Positions 1-10,823 of a stretch of 64,000 nucleotides of DNA are shown one piece after another. The number at the start of each line of letters is the position of its first letter. The stretch's first letter is position 1. The notes beneath the pieces were generated by a model. That model was given only the letters and a program-made list of their open reading frames with translations, had not been told where the DNA came from and did no database searches. The position numbers were made by a program, and so were the translations under genes. Source of the stretch: Neelides folsomi (Eukaryota > Arthropoda > Collembola > Neelipleona > Neelidae); the NCBI GenBank assembly GCA_034687125.1, contig JAQGBZ010000018.1:372001-436000 (forward strand). The letters are read 5' to 3'.

Positions 1-113
1 ATGCTCTGATGCCAATTCTTGGAGGAAATATTATTACTGACAGAGCTATGACATATCCTTACAATTTGGTGTCAATTCTTTTTCTTGGAACTCCACTTGT
101 ATTATTATTTTAA
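1..113 (+). CDS. 3' end of a probable multi-pass membrane protein (partial)
   Basis: A frame open from the window edge runs as complete codons from position 3 to a TAA at 111-113, giving 36 residues. They begin ALMPILGGNIITDRAM and end in the hydrophobic stretch NLVSILFLGTPLVLLF. A small/polar loop followed by a terminal hydrophobic helix fits the last segment of a transporter or other multi-pass membrane protein, but the family cannot be named from so little. The low-complexity AT-rich DNA that follows, with AATAAA copies at 179-188, marks this as a real 3' end. It faces the minus-strand EB/EGF gene tail to tail. The reading is inferred from codon content and context, and a chance open frame cannot be excluded. 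Confidence 0.5.
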   Translation, partial: ALMPILGGNIITDRAMTYPYNLVSILFLGTPLVLLF

Positions 114-178
114 AGATTAATTAAAATTAGAATAACTTACATATATGTCACGACTATTTTTATGCAACAAGAAAGAAA

Positions 179-188
179 AATAAATAAA
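179..188 (+). terminator. Polyadenylation signals of the left-edge gene
   Basis: Two overlapping AATAAA hexamers (179-184 and 183-188) lie 66-75 bases after the stop codon at 111-113. This is a normal place for the cleavage signal of the plus-strand gene. The hexamers are seen directly; their use is inferred. Confidence 0.45.
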
Positions 189-211
189 TTGTAAATATTA
201 CATTATTGACA

Positions 212-217
212 TTTATT
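212..217 (-). terminator. Polyadenylation signal of the EB/EGF gene
   Basis: TTTATT on the plus strand reads AATAAA on the minus strand, 67 bases beyond the TAA at 286-284. It is only about 24 bases from the opposing gene's signals, so the two 3' ends probably abut or overlap. Confidence 0.4.
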
Positions 218-283
218 TGCATAAAGTAATCCGAACACTACATACTTAAATAGTTGATTTAATGAATTAAACAATGAGTAACT

Positions 284-2964
284 TTAAAAAATAAAAGAAG
301 CAGAAAGGTATAAAGTTATCGTGGACAGGATGATTCCAAGAGAACCTTTGATTCCTTCAACTCCGTCTCCACCACCTGGTTGTTCGTCTGTACATCCCCT
401 CGATTCCGTCTCAAAATGTCCTTCATTACAGTGACAAGTTCCGTCCATTCCGCCCATTCTAGCTTCATCTCCAATACAAGTGGCATTTTGCACACATTCC
501 AATTTTAAGCCATCAGCTCTTTCTGTGAAATCACAAGAGCCACGAGCTAATCCAACACACTTTCCGTTCCACGTTGAATCGTCCGGCTCGTCGCATAAAC
601 AAATTCCATCTCCAGTAGAATTACAAACTAAAAGTTCTCCCGAATTGCATCTCGGCTCAGTTCCAGTATAGCAAACTGATCCTCTTGTAGGATAACATTT
701 GTCATCGTATTTTACAAGTACATGAGGAGTGTAGCCTGTTAAACAGGCACAATTAGAAGTGGGAGATGAACAAGCCGAGTTTGTAACGCAAGTTACACCC
801 AATCCATCAAACGTACAAGGCGTACCAACTTTGGCTTGACAAACATTACCATTCAATTTAAAATTTGTGGGACAATCGCAGAGATTTTGATTATTACAAG
901 TTAAGAATTCCTCCATGTTGCATTTAATGGTTTCGGAGCAGTTGGTTCCACGTTTGCCGTAACATCTATTATCTCTTGTATCTTCAGAAAATCCGTCCAA
1001 ACATTGGCAAGAATTTTGCTCTCCAGTACAATGAGCATTGTCAAAGCAAGTAGCATTCAATTGCCCATCTAAATATCCCGTGCATTTTGTTGAGACCTTC
1101 CCTTTGCATCCTTGACTTTCTTCATCATAATCAAATCCTTCTCTGCATTCGCAAACGGTGTTATTACAAATCAAAAATTCGTAGTCGTTGCATCTTCCGA
1201 GCTCTCCAGTCCCAGCTAAGCAAGTTCTGTTGTGAGAAGGATAGCATTTGTTATCCAAATAATTATGAGAGAATCCTTCAGTGCAAGTGCAAATAGCTTC
1301 AGTTCCTTCTCCAAGACATATGGCATGTTCAATGCAATTAGCAACATAATCTCCATCTTTACAATCTGTTCCTGCAAGTCCAAGACAAGGAATTCCTGCT
1401 GCAGTCCCGTTGACAAACCCTTCTTTGCAAGTACATTTATCAGATGTGCATTCTAAAAATTCTGCTCTGTTACATCTATCAATTTCTCCTTCGGATTCGG
1501 GTAAGCAATTAGAGTCCCTTGTTGGAAAACATTGTCCCTGGTTTTCTGTAAATCCGTTTTCTGTATCACAAGAGCAAACACTCGGTGTTCCTGCTGTGCA
1601 CTTTGCATGTGGAATGCAAGTTACATCTCTCCCTTCCGAGTCGCATGGAGTTTGGAGTTTTCCCAAACAACCGTTGTGTTCTTCGTGGAATTCAAACAAT
1701 TCTTCACATTTACACTGGCCGTTTATGCAATCAAGAAATGAAGATTTATTGCATTCTTCTGGACTACAGGATTCGTGATAGCCTTTGTAGCATTTTCCGT
1801 CTGTGCCTTTTTCGAAGGGAGCAATGCATTCGCATATTCTTGTTGTTTCTGAGCATTCTGCGTTAGCCACACAGTTCCAAAGGGGCTCATTGTCAGTTTC
1901 ATGATAACAAGAAGTCCCAGCGTGTGCAATGCATGTATTACCTTCAGTTTCGTAGTTAGGTTTACATTTGCATAAATTATCTACAGAGCATTCATATTTT
2001 GGATGGCATACGGAATTAGTGCAAGTGGCATTGTAATTTGAAAGACAGCCATTTTTATATTGTTCATGATTTGCCAAGCACCCACATTCGTTATTGGTAG
2101 CATCACAAGAAAGTTTTAGCGATTCTGAACAAATTTTTGGCAATGGTACAGGTACTTCTGAAGGTCGGTCACAGGTTCCTATAAAAAACCAAGTCATATA
2201 TTTCATTTAATACTTTTCACTATTATTTTAATTTTTAATAATAATCATGAAAAGCAGTGTTTGAGATTTTTATGATTTTACCTCCATAAGTTACTCTGCA
2301 AGAAGCTTTTATTCCGAAGCCGTTGTTATTAAGCCCAGTTTCCCAAACCATTTCTTCTTCATTACTACAAAGACATCGGGAAGTATCGTGATCGCATTCA
2401 AGGAGTGCATAAGAGCTACAATCTTGATTTTCAGTGCACCTTCCATTGCGAGAAACTTTGCATTCGTCATTCCTTGGACTTGCTATGTAGCCTGAAATGC
2501 AGGCGCAAATTCCTTTGATTTCATCCAAATGGACGCACATGGCATTTTTGACACAATGAAGAGGATTTGGTTCATTGGATGAATCTAAGCAGTCAAATCC
2601 AACTTTGCCTAAACACTTTTGGGAATCTCGATCAGGATGTGTATTATCTTCACAAACACATTTATTATCCAGGCATTTTGAATAATGGTCAAATTGTGTG
2701 CAGTTAAAATCTACCATACACGGTCCTCCAAATTCTAATAAGCCATCGTCTTCGTCAAAAACTAAATCATATGGGTCTTGACTTCTAACGTTAACAAATA
2801 AAATACTGAATCCGATGATAGTTAAAATCTAAAAATAAAATAATCAAGTTGTTTAAAATGTACAAAATATAATAAAATAATTATAGATAAAAATTAAATA
2901 AGTATACATGTTTCATGTTGGAAATACTCATTAGACTTATTACCTTTAGCTTATAATACTCCAT
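284..2964 (-). CDS. Secreted, probably GPI-anchored EB/EGF-like multi-module protein, 820 aa
   Basis: Three coding exons on the minus strand: 2964-2944, 2828-2282 and 2178-284. The junctions keep the frame: AAG|GTAATA to TTTTTAG|ATT in phase 0, then GGAG|GTAAAA to TTATAG|GAACC in phase 1. The start MEYYKLK joins ILTIIGFSILFVNVRSQ, so exons 1 and 2 together make one signal peptide. The rest is about 16 cysteine-rich modules of roughly 40-50 residues, each with about six cysteines and a CxC pair. Two flavours alternate through the C-terminal two thirds: one with a C-N-x(3)-E/S-F-L-x-C core, the other with C-V/I-x(2)-A-x-C followed by CxC-x(2)-GF/GY. A Gly-rich spacer then leads to a terminal hydrophobic segment (LGIILSTITLYLSASFIF) with no cytoplasmic tail, as in GPI-anchor signals. 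The modules resemble Pfam EB and EGF-like domains. An extracellular adhesion or matrix role is inferred from architecture only; the exact family is not recognised. Confidence 0.85.
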
Positions 2965-3886
2965 ATTCAGTTTTCTTAAGAAAGCCTTTCTTAAAATGCG
3001 TAGTAAAACTTAAATATGCCCTTTTGATCTTTAATCAAAAACCATATAATTATTATGAGTAATTAAAATTTTTTTCTTTAAATCAGTACCAGTAGTAATT
3101 CTTTGTACTTGTTCAATTCAATTAATGTGAGATGACTGAAAAAATATTAATTTGTCCATGTATTTTATCAGTATCTGATTATGAATCATAAAGCATCGTC
3201 GTTTTTATCATTTTGATTCAAGTACGTGTGATTCATGTGAAAATAATGCCATTTGGACTCCAATGTACAAATTAGCAAGCTCAGTTAGTGTCATCGGCGG
3301 ATTTCAATTTGTTATTTTTTGATAAGATAAGAAATATTCCAATGCCATTAATTGTTCTTGGGTTAAGGGCATGTTAATAATCTCAATTTCTGACAAGGTG
3401 GTTCATTTACACTTTTCCAATTTATAAAATATTAAACTTGTCGTAAAATTGCTTTTATTTAGTTCATTCATTTGTTTTTAAGTATGAAATTTTAAAAAAT
3501 TTTTAGACAGTACAAGTAATCTGTAATATGCTTTTTTTATATTTTTTTAATATGCTTACTTAGGCATACTTCAGATTACTTGTGTATTTTAGAAATTATT
3601 TTATTATCATAGATTATATTTAATATTATGTAATGAATTGTCCATACTTATGAAAACCTTATTCACAGAATCGCAGATAAAAAATAAATTATCTATATAA
3701 ATTCCATTTAAATCCCGTAACATTCCTGAATGAATATGATGAAAAGGAATGTTTATGAAATTGAGAATTTGTAATATTGCATAGGTATGTACCAAATATA
3801 ATAAATTAACGTAACATAACACTATACCCTAATTGATATAAATTATAAATACATTTAGGATATGCAATATTCCTCTGATAGTTATG
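2965..3886. other. Intergenic AT-rich DNA upstream of the EB/EGF gene
   Basis: I see no gene here. On the minus strand a TATTTAAG sequence (plus 3009-3016) lies about 45 bases before the EB/EGF start codon and could serve as its core promoter; this is weak evidence. A 71-codon minus-strand open frame at 3607-3822 is Ile/Asn/Leu-rich and looks like AT-rich noise. Confidence 0.4.
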
Positions 3887-3979
3887 TACTTTTACTTTAT
3901 TGTTATAAAATAGTAGGTTATACTTTTATGAAAATAATAAAAGTATAACCTACTATTTTATTACAATAAAGTAAAAGTA
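3887..3979. repeat. Near-perfect 93-bp hairpin, possible small MITE
   Basis: The left arm (3887-3929) is the reverse complement of the right arm (3937-3979) over 43 bases with one mismatch by eye, around a 7-base loop. Its ends read TACTTTTAC and GTAAAAGTA. Such a compact inverted repeat is typical of a small foldback MITE. A hairpin RNA precursor is possible but unsupported. Confidence 0.7.
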
Positions 3980-4260
3980 ACTATTAAATAGAGTACCCAT
4001 ATTGCTGACAAAATTGTTAAAGAAATTAATAATCTTACTATCCTAGTATTATGTATTTGTAACAATCAACTCACCCATGTATTTCATTCACTCACTGATA
4101 AGCGATAACACCGATAGGTTATAACCATAATAAAGCTTTATCAAATAAGTATGTAATTAGTAATTACCAGTTTATATGTATAATATCTATATGTACATAT
4201 ATTACAAATAGGTATACTTAGGGTATATATTATATATGTAATATTAATAAGTCTTATGTA

Positions 4261-4402
4261 CTCTCCAGAAGCCGAATCAATGCAGTTCCCGGGTTTTAGA
4301 ATTTGAATAAGTTTATTATAATTTTAATCTATAGCAATTAAAATTATGTAACTCTAATTCAAATCAAAACCCGTGAAATGCATTGGCTCAGCGTCTGGAG
4401 AG
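4261..4402. mobile_element. 142-bp MITE with CTCTCCAGA ends, TA target duplication
   Basis: The element begins CTCTCCAGAAGCC and ends GCGTCTGGAGAG, directly flanked by TA on both sides (4259-4260 and 4403-4404). The inverted repeats extend about 45-50 bases with several mismatches, including the shared CCCGGGTTTT/AAAACCCGTG segment. The interior is AT-rich and non-coding. The TA duplication and size fit a non-autonomous Tc1/mariner-type element. No autonomous partner with these ends is in the window. Confidence 0.75.
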
Positions 4403-4404
4403 TA

Positions 4405-6376
4405 TATGTCATTTCTGATCCTTATTTTGCTAGAATGAAAAATGCAAATAGTTTAGATTATTAAATTCTAAAATAAAAAATAAAGTATATTTAAATGTTA
4501 TTATAGTTATTAAAATGAATCATAATGATCTTATATAAGGGTCTTATTTGCAGAGTTTCAGATTTTCAATAACAATGAGTATTATCAATTGGACTTCAAC
4601 AACACGCATTTCGTACATGAATGAAATTCGGAGCGGGAGGACGGATTTGGTCGAAATACCTTCAGGACCATATTCTTGTGTTTGTGACTCCTGGCTCGTG
4701 CTCACAATAAAGAGTCACCTTGTTATTTTATATCAATCAGATGCCCATACAGATATACCCGATCGATTTGAATGCGAACGTGAACCGTGCATGGATACAG
4801 GTTGATACTTTTGATACCCATACCCATACATATGATTCTTGTAATATATGTTTATAGGCTATATAAATAAATAATATCTCCAATAAGATTCTTTTCGAAA
4901 ACTTCCATCACACGGAGAGGGATAAATTCTACCTGCTATTCGATTCATTTTTTACTTCCCTATATTTATGTTTTCCTTCCCTTTACATCTCATGCACAAT
5001 ACATGTTATGTCCCAATTCGTCCCCAGTTGGATTCACCTCTTCTTCCGAGTCGGTTCCCCGGGTAAGGAGTCAATGTGATATATGCAGAATACACTTGGC
5101 GAGACCCTCAAGGAAATCCATATTCAAGTCAAAAAGTCGGAACTTGGGACTCAGATTCTTGATTGTGTCAGAGAAGAGGAAATCTAACGAGGGATTTTCT
5201 TCTGCTTTGCCTCATCCTTTCCCTTTCACAATGATGCTAATACAATTTTATTCCTCAAGATTTTGTAAATAATACAAAATGTCTTACCTCTTTGCAAACA
5301 AACAGCCGTTTCTCCCCTCCTTCCGCTTTCACTCAAATCTGAATGCAAATTGGTTTCAAATCCCCCATTTCACATCTCGCTTCGGACAATTTCTGTATTT
5401 CATCAAATTATTGTCAGTGTCTTCTACAACGTCAACCAATAAGAGATTTGGTCTGTTGATTTCTAAAATCTACAATGATTAAATTGCTTTTACAAATATT
5501 ATTTCAATTTAATACCGAGCTGGCTAAATTATTATATTAATTAAGTATTAAATTAATTCATAATTTCAAGCAGGCTATATTGAAAAGTTCATTGAAAATT
5601 GATAGAGAAATTTTCTATTATTTATTGCATGATATTTGAAAAAATGCGTAGAATATTCTGTAAAGTCTGTAGTCGCTTTTTTATATTTTCGCATTTCCCT
5701 AAAGGCCAGTACAAAAGAAGTCAAAAGAATTAACATTTTGCCATAGATAAACCTATGGGATTTGCCATGTCGATTTTCAGGTGAGTTTAAAAGATTTCTC
5801 CCTTGATAATTCTATAAAGGAGTAGAGGTTATACTTCGTACATACATACATTATGCTTCAAGTTTCAGTGTTGGTAGACCCAATGTAGGCAGTATTATTT
5901 TTTATGTGCAATTTTAATATTCACTTTTTAATTTCAGAAAATTGCTGAAAATAATACAAAGAATTCTAGTGGGTTAAATAAATATTATTAATTAAGCAAG
6001 GAATTTATGTGTATGCGTACGATGCGTAAGTGAATTAATACCGTATACTATATACAAATAGTGTATAGGTGGATACTATAGTCCAATGCTATTCCTTATT
6101 TGTCAAATAATAAAGATTTGTGATGTGACGATGTGAGTATGAGTAAGATTTAACACTATGCGTATGTTTGATCAATGAGGAGCAAGAAAAATATATACTT
6201 TGAAATCTATTCAAAGACACAATTTGTAAAGTACAAAAGTATTCAACATATAAAGGTAGGTATTCATATTAATTTTAGATATTTTGACTTGTAAGAACGA
6301 GTACATTCGTACATAAAATTTACTGCATATGTAGAGTACAATATATAGCTCGTATGCTTACAACCAACACGGCTCG
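4405..6376. other. Intergenic stretch, no supported gene
   Basis: Mostly AT-rich unique sequence. A more balanced patch at about 4548-5270 has open frames of 85 and 89 codons, and a plausible acceptor (TTATTTGCAG) stands at 4543-4552. No domain, no partner exon and no good donor could be found. I treat it as non-coding. Confidence 0.4.
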
Positions 6377-6384
6377 TATTTAAA
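6377..6384 (+). promoter_or_regulatory. Possible TATA-like element of the Pierce1-like gene
   Basis: TATTTAAA lies 93 bases before the start codon, and an initiator-like TCTCACTG follows about 20 bases downstream. The spacing is slightly short for a standard TATA-initiator pair, and AT-rich DNA produces such motifs often. Confidence 0.25.
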
Positions 6385-6469
6385 GGTCGAAAGGTCTCAC
6401 TGAAGAAGATAGAGAGAGATTTGAAAGTGAATATTAGCGATAAAATAAGGAGCGATTAATTCTTTCCAA

Positions 6470-7576
6470 ATGAATGATTCAAAAAATAATAAAATTAGAC
6501 ATCCTGACAAATACTACTACAGCGATCAAACGGGAAAACCATTCAAATATGAGTAAGTTCTATAATACATACAATACATAATTTACCTGTAAAAATATTA
6601 ACTTTCAAATGATATTAAACTGGATTTTCATCAGTTTGTATATTATATTTAGTAGGTAGTTTATTATTGTTTATCATATTACGAATAATGTACCAGTACC
6701 ACCAATGATAAATAAATATGTAAACAGGGCTGCCCTTCGCCATACATTTTAAGCAATTTCGTAATCTGTCTATAGTTTGTATACATACTAGGTCCGTATT
6801 ATATTTATGAAGATTTAATACACCAAAAAGCTCACCTACTTATGATTTCATTGTCTCAATTTCGGTCTATTGTTTTAGGTTGTATTTTTACACTAATCGT
6901 AAGTAGGTTAAAATTATATCTTTTCCTATCATAATATTTTTAAATTGTGTCTTTTGTTTGAAGATCATTATAATTAGATCAATCATGATACAAATACCTA
7001 TGTACATAGATTACATAGTGAAAGAATGAATTACTACATATATAAACATACATAGTGAGAAAAAATGTATTAGGTATATGAATCTTTCGGATAACAAGTG
7101 AATTTCTATTAAGAATAAAATAAAATATAAAATTATTTATAATCTTTACAGACGAAGCGATGATATTCTTGACCAAAAACCATCAGATAAAGAAGAAAAA
7201 TTTTCCAACCAAGAATTTGGTGAATGGTTTAAGGTTATTTTATATTTGTAATTACAACTTTATAAAAGTAATTTTTAGATAGCATTAATATGATTTATGT
7301 GATAATTGTCAAGTAATTAATTTTATTAAAGATTAAATGGTAAAAAATTCCTTATATAAAATATAATAAATAATAATTCTTTAGGGATATGGATGTGAGA
7401 AAAGCGTGCATCCGTTTTATTTGACGACATCTTCGGAATACGGCCGCTTCGGACCAAATTCTTTCACTATGAACCGAAATCTTCATTTAGTTAAAAGATT
7501 TACTGGAGACATTTCCTCGCAGGGCCAACAGCGAAGTAGAGCACTTAATGTCACGTCAAAGTCACAAAAGACATAA
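6470..7576 (+). CDS. Pierce1: Pierce1 (C9orf116) family ciliary microtubule inner protein, 118 aa
   Basis: Three exons: 6470-6552, 7152-7233 and 7385-7576. Junctions are TATGA|GTAAGT to TTTACAG|ACG and TTTAAG|GTTATT to TTCTTTAG|GGA, and the frame is continuous. The product starts MNDSKNNKIRHPDKYYYSD. Its centre reads EFGEWFKGYGCEK (residues 49-61), then FYLTTSSEYG with YG at 74-75, and it ends near SRALNVTSKSQKT. The W-F-K/R-G-Y core, the T-S-x(2)-YG motif and a closing R/N-x-L-NV are, from memory, the hallmarks of the small Pierce1/UPF0691 family. Those proteins bind the inner wall of doublet microtubules in axonemes, so in an arthropod the likely sites are sperm flagella and sensory cilia. 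Length is close to the family's. Function is inferred by resemblance; no search was run. An out-of-frame ATG follows at 6474. AATAAA at 7885-7890 could end the transcript. Confidence 0.75.
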
Positions 7577-8660
7577 GTGTGGAATGGAAAAGATTGAAGT
7601 GAGCATGAATTCTCAAGAATCCAATTTGAATTTCACCCTTGTTTACAATTCATCAATATATTAAGTGATTCCAACACTCATGGTGAAGTTTTCATTATTG
7701 ACCATGACGCCATTCACACTGCGAATGATTTATGATTCATAGACATCACTTCCAATAGTCACGAACCATACATAGCCAATCTGGCTTTGTATTATTTCAT
7801 AAATATTAATTTCATATATATGTAAGATATACTTGAAAATCAGTTTAATTTTAGAATTCTCCATTATGTTACAATTTAGCACCTAATAAATGTATTAGAA
7901 CATTAGAAATGGACGTAGACACATTTGTACATTTTATCTCTATTTATTAAACAGCGTAAATAAATCAGTAAATCATTGATAAACCAAAATATGGAATGAA
8001 TGGCTTTAATGATTATGATACCATTTTTATTCATTAGCATTCGCAAATAAACTTTTGCGAAATTCCAGAGGAAGGTCGTTAAATTCCACATGGGATGAAT
8101 ATTGTGAAGTGAATAAATGGATGGGGTAAATTGATGGAGGGGTCTCCATCCTGAAGCCGAAGTGACCAAGATTACGAGTGTTGCGGTCGAAATGGATATT
8201 TAGATGTGGCATGGGCTGGGGCGAGGGATAAGGGCTGCTTCCCATGAGACCAAAGAGGCTTCCAAGCCGATCTGTCATGATTATTGGGATAGGAAGAGAA
8301 AGAAACAAGGAGCCCGCAACCTATCTGACCCCAAAAGACCCACAGAGCTTTATCCAAGATCAGAGTGGATGAGAAAATGAAAAGAGCTGATTGAACTCAG
8401 GATGAAGTGAAGAGACAATGGTTTCTGGCACTCTGGAATCAATAAATCCCCCTTCTCCTTTCTCTCACATCAATCTCAAAGAAGTAAATAAACTCACCTT
8501 GAGCAAATTTTAGATACTTTCTTATCATGTGTCGGATATCATTAATTTTTATCATTAAAACTTTGGGTTTCACTAATTTTATTTGCTGATTTTATTATTT
8601 TCATTTTACTTGTATGATACATAGATTACTTGCGTATATTGGGTATTTTACATCAAAGAA
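7577..8660. other. 3' UTR and intergenic DNA downstream of the Pierce1-like gene
   Basis: The first ~320 bases are probably 3' UTR, ending near the AATAAA at 7885-7890. A more GC-balanced patch at about 8040-8450 contains overlapping minus-strand open frames (88, 93 and 61 codons) with no shared domain or splice structure. I take it as non-coding. Confidence 0.4.
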
Positions 8661-8732
8661 GTGGGCATGGAGTAAAAAGGGAATCGAACTGCTCAATTGC
8701 CCTTCGACTGCTAAACCATTAACTTACCCAGC
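8661..8732 (-). repeat. tRNA-like remnant (possible SINE head), degenerate
   Basis: Read on the minus strand, a GTTAATGGTTTAGCAGT stretch resembles a pol III A box. AGTTCGATTCC, about 33 bases further on, closely matches a B box. The start TGGGTAAG and the end ATGCCCAC could be worn acceptor arms. The T-arm and anticodon arm do not fold well, so this is not a working tRNA. A tRNA-derived SINE fragment or chance similarity are the alternatives. Confidence 0.25.
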
Positions 8733-10769
8733 ATAATTTTGTCGAACAAAATTAAGAATCAGCTAGAAACTTAACAACTTTCCTACCATGTTTATCCCAC
8801 TTTCCTTCAGACCCAGTTATAAACTTTTCTCATGTTCGACCGTTCATTTTCACAGCTCTAATATGACTTATTACATTGCTTTCTTCCAGTCGTTTAATGA
8901 CGTGCACTACTAACCTTATCTTAACTATCTAATACTTTTACCAACTTTGATTATTCCACTTAATTTCACCAATAAGTTACTTTACACTAATTATGATTTT
9001 ACTGTTGTTTTATTGTTAATTCTTATCATATAATTTAACACAGCTGCAAATGATGGCACTTTGAAATATTATTTACATAATAATTAATAACAAATCTGCT
9101 CAATAAGAATGATTAACATTTGATAATGGCTTTATAATACCTAGAAGATAAGCATTGAAGAAATAGTAAAAGTTAAGCCAAAGAGTTTCAAAGGCGTTAA
9201 TGACTGCTAATAAACACAATAAATAATATTATATCATTAAACATATTAAGGATATATATATTGTTAAAGATGTAATGTAGTATGAGTATAAATGACTATT
9301 AGATAATTATATAATACATAAGTTCATAGCAGAGTTTTGTTTCGTGGTTGAGTAATCTGGATAGAGAAAGAGTTACAAGGTTATGAGCCATTTAACCAAG
9401 ACTTTTCTCATAAATTTCTATACTTTCCACATCTCAAAACCATTTAGTCTTTAGTGAGTCTAATGCCAAACTCGTCGTTTCACCTCACCTCTTCCAGAAT
9501 TTCACCGCAAGGCTCCTATCCTCATCCGATGCATTAATGAATTAAACAGCTCGTTAATTTCTTCATACCTTTTTCCGATTCCATTCCTTATTCCGATCTA
9601 TAATACCTTTTTAATGTATTCCCAATACAGACAAAAAAAATCACTCCAACTAACACGCTCCAAATATTTAATATCATCTTGCAAATAATAATAATAACTA
9701 ACATATTTATGGATGCAGTCAACCATATTTTAAGCTACGTAATAAAATAGGTATACACACCTACATACTATATAATTAAAAAATAGACATAATGTTATGT
9801 TATAGAGTAGGAGGAAAACGCAGATAATTAAAGGGCATTTGAAAACGAATACCTTTATGAACCAGAGTCAACTTTTTCTTTTGAAGGAATTTCAGTTTCA
9901 AATCTACGATGATGAAATATTGTGGGCATTTAATAAGTCTTTGAACCTCGAGACTCACTCAAATAACCTTTGATATAAAACCCTAATACCGCTTCATTTT
10001 ACATTCATTTCAAGAGACTGAACTTTCCCCTAGTTGGTTTTAGATTTCTGCGATGTTTTCAGTAGTAATAAGTAATAACTTAATATTTTGGCTAAATGTC
10101 AAAGAGAGCTCATCAAGATATGCCTCTATGAAATTATAAATACTAATTAAGGTAGAATTATAATATTTATTTTAGTACATTGAATAATGGATTTAGATAT
10201 TTACTATTCAAGTCAATTCATGCCTTTATAAGGTTGGGAGCCATTTTCAATATTATGTTTTTATAACGTGGAAATAATTATAGTTAGTATACATAATACA
10301 TTCATATATTATATAGTTTACCAGTATGATTTATAAGGTTTTTTAGGTAAATAATTATTGTAAAATATAATTTTAAAATGAAATCATTGATATCATTTTG
10401 TGAGCCGGCACTTTATGGTATAAAAATATGTAATTATTATATATAGATTACATAATATAACCTCTATCAGTATTCCAATATGAGTATTATATTATGACAA
10501 ACACAAACGGATCTACAGTAATAAAAATATTAGACTAATTTTAAGGCAAGTAAAGTAAATACAATAAAATAATGAAAATCATTATACATAATTCAAATAA
10601 TATTTTGCCTTTTGGAAAACAAACCAAAGCTGTTTAAACATGTCAGTCAAAAACATTCATCCTCACTAGCTTTCCTGAAACAACAATCAAGATTTTCAAC
10701 ATGCTGAACTTCGTCGTCAGTGAACAACCAAGGTTAATGATGACGATCATTTGCCATTGTTCTCCCTTG
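8733..10769. other. AT-rich intergenic DNA, nothing recognised
   Basis: No open frame, repeat or RNA gene stands out. Short poly(A)- and (AT)-like runs are common. The proximal ~150 bases belong to the upstream region of the secreted-protein gene. Confidence 0.4.
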
Positions 10770-10776
10770 TATAAAA
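10770..10776 (+). promoter_or_regulatory. TATA box of the Ala/Pro-rich secreted-protein gene
   Basis: TATAAAA sits 54 bases before the start codon in otherwise mixed sequence. Initiator-like sites (GGCAGTC, GTCAATG) lie at about 10789-10800, within 19-30 bases of it, so the transcript would have a 5' leader of about 25-30 bases. A clean TATA box suggests a strongly or tissue-specifically transcribed gene. Confidence 0.6.
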
Positions 10777-10823
10777 GAAAAATAAACGGGGCAGTCAATG
10801 ATGAGAATTTCATTTAATTCAAA

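Noticed and set aside
480-1929. Several plus- and minus-strand open frames of 60-122 codons overlapping the EB/EGF gene
   Set aside because: They are alternative frames of the cysteine-module exon; their Cys/Ser-rich content merely mirrors it, and none has its own start context or splice sites.
4548-4805. 85-codon open frame after a plausible splice acceptor
   Set aside because: No start exon, donor, domain or recognisable composition; another frame from the same acceptor also stays open briefly. Not enough for a gene call.
8027-8357. Overlapping minus-strand open frames downstream of the Pierce1-like gene
   Set aside because: No domain and no consistent frame; probably a chance effect of a GC-balanced patch.
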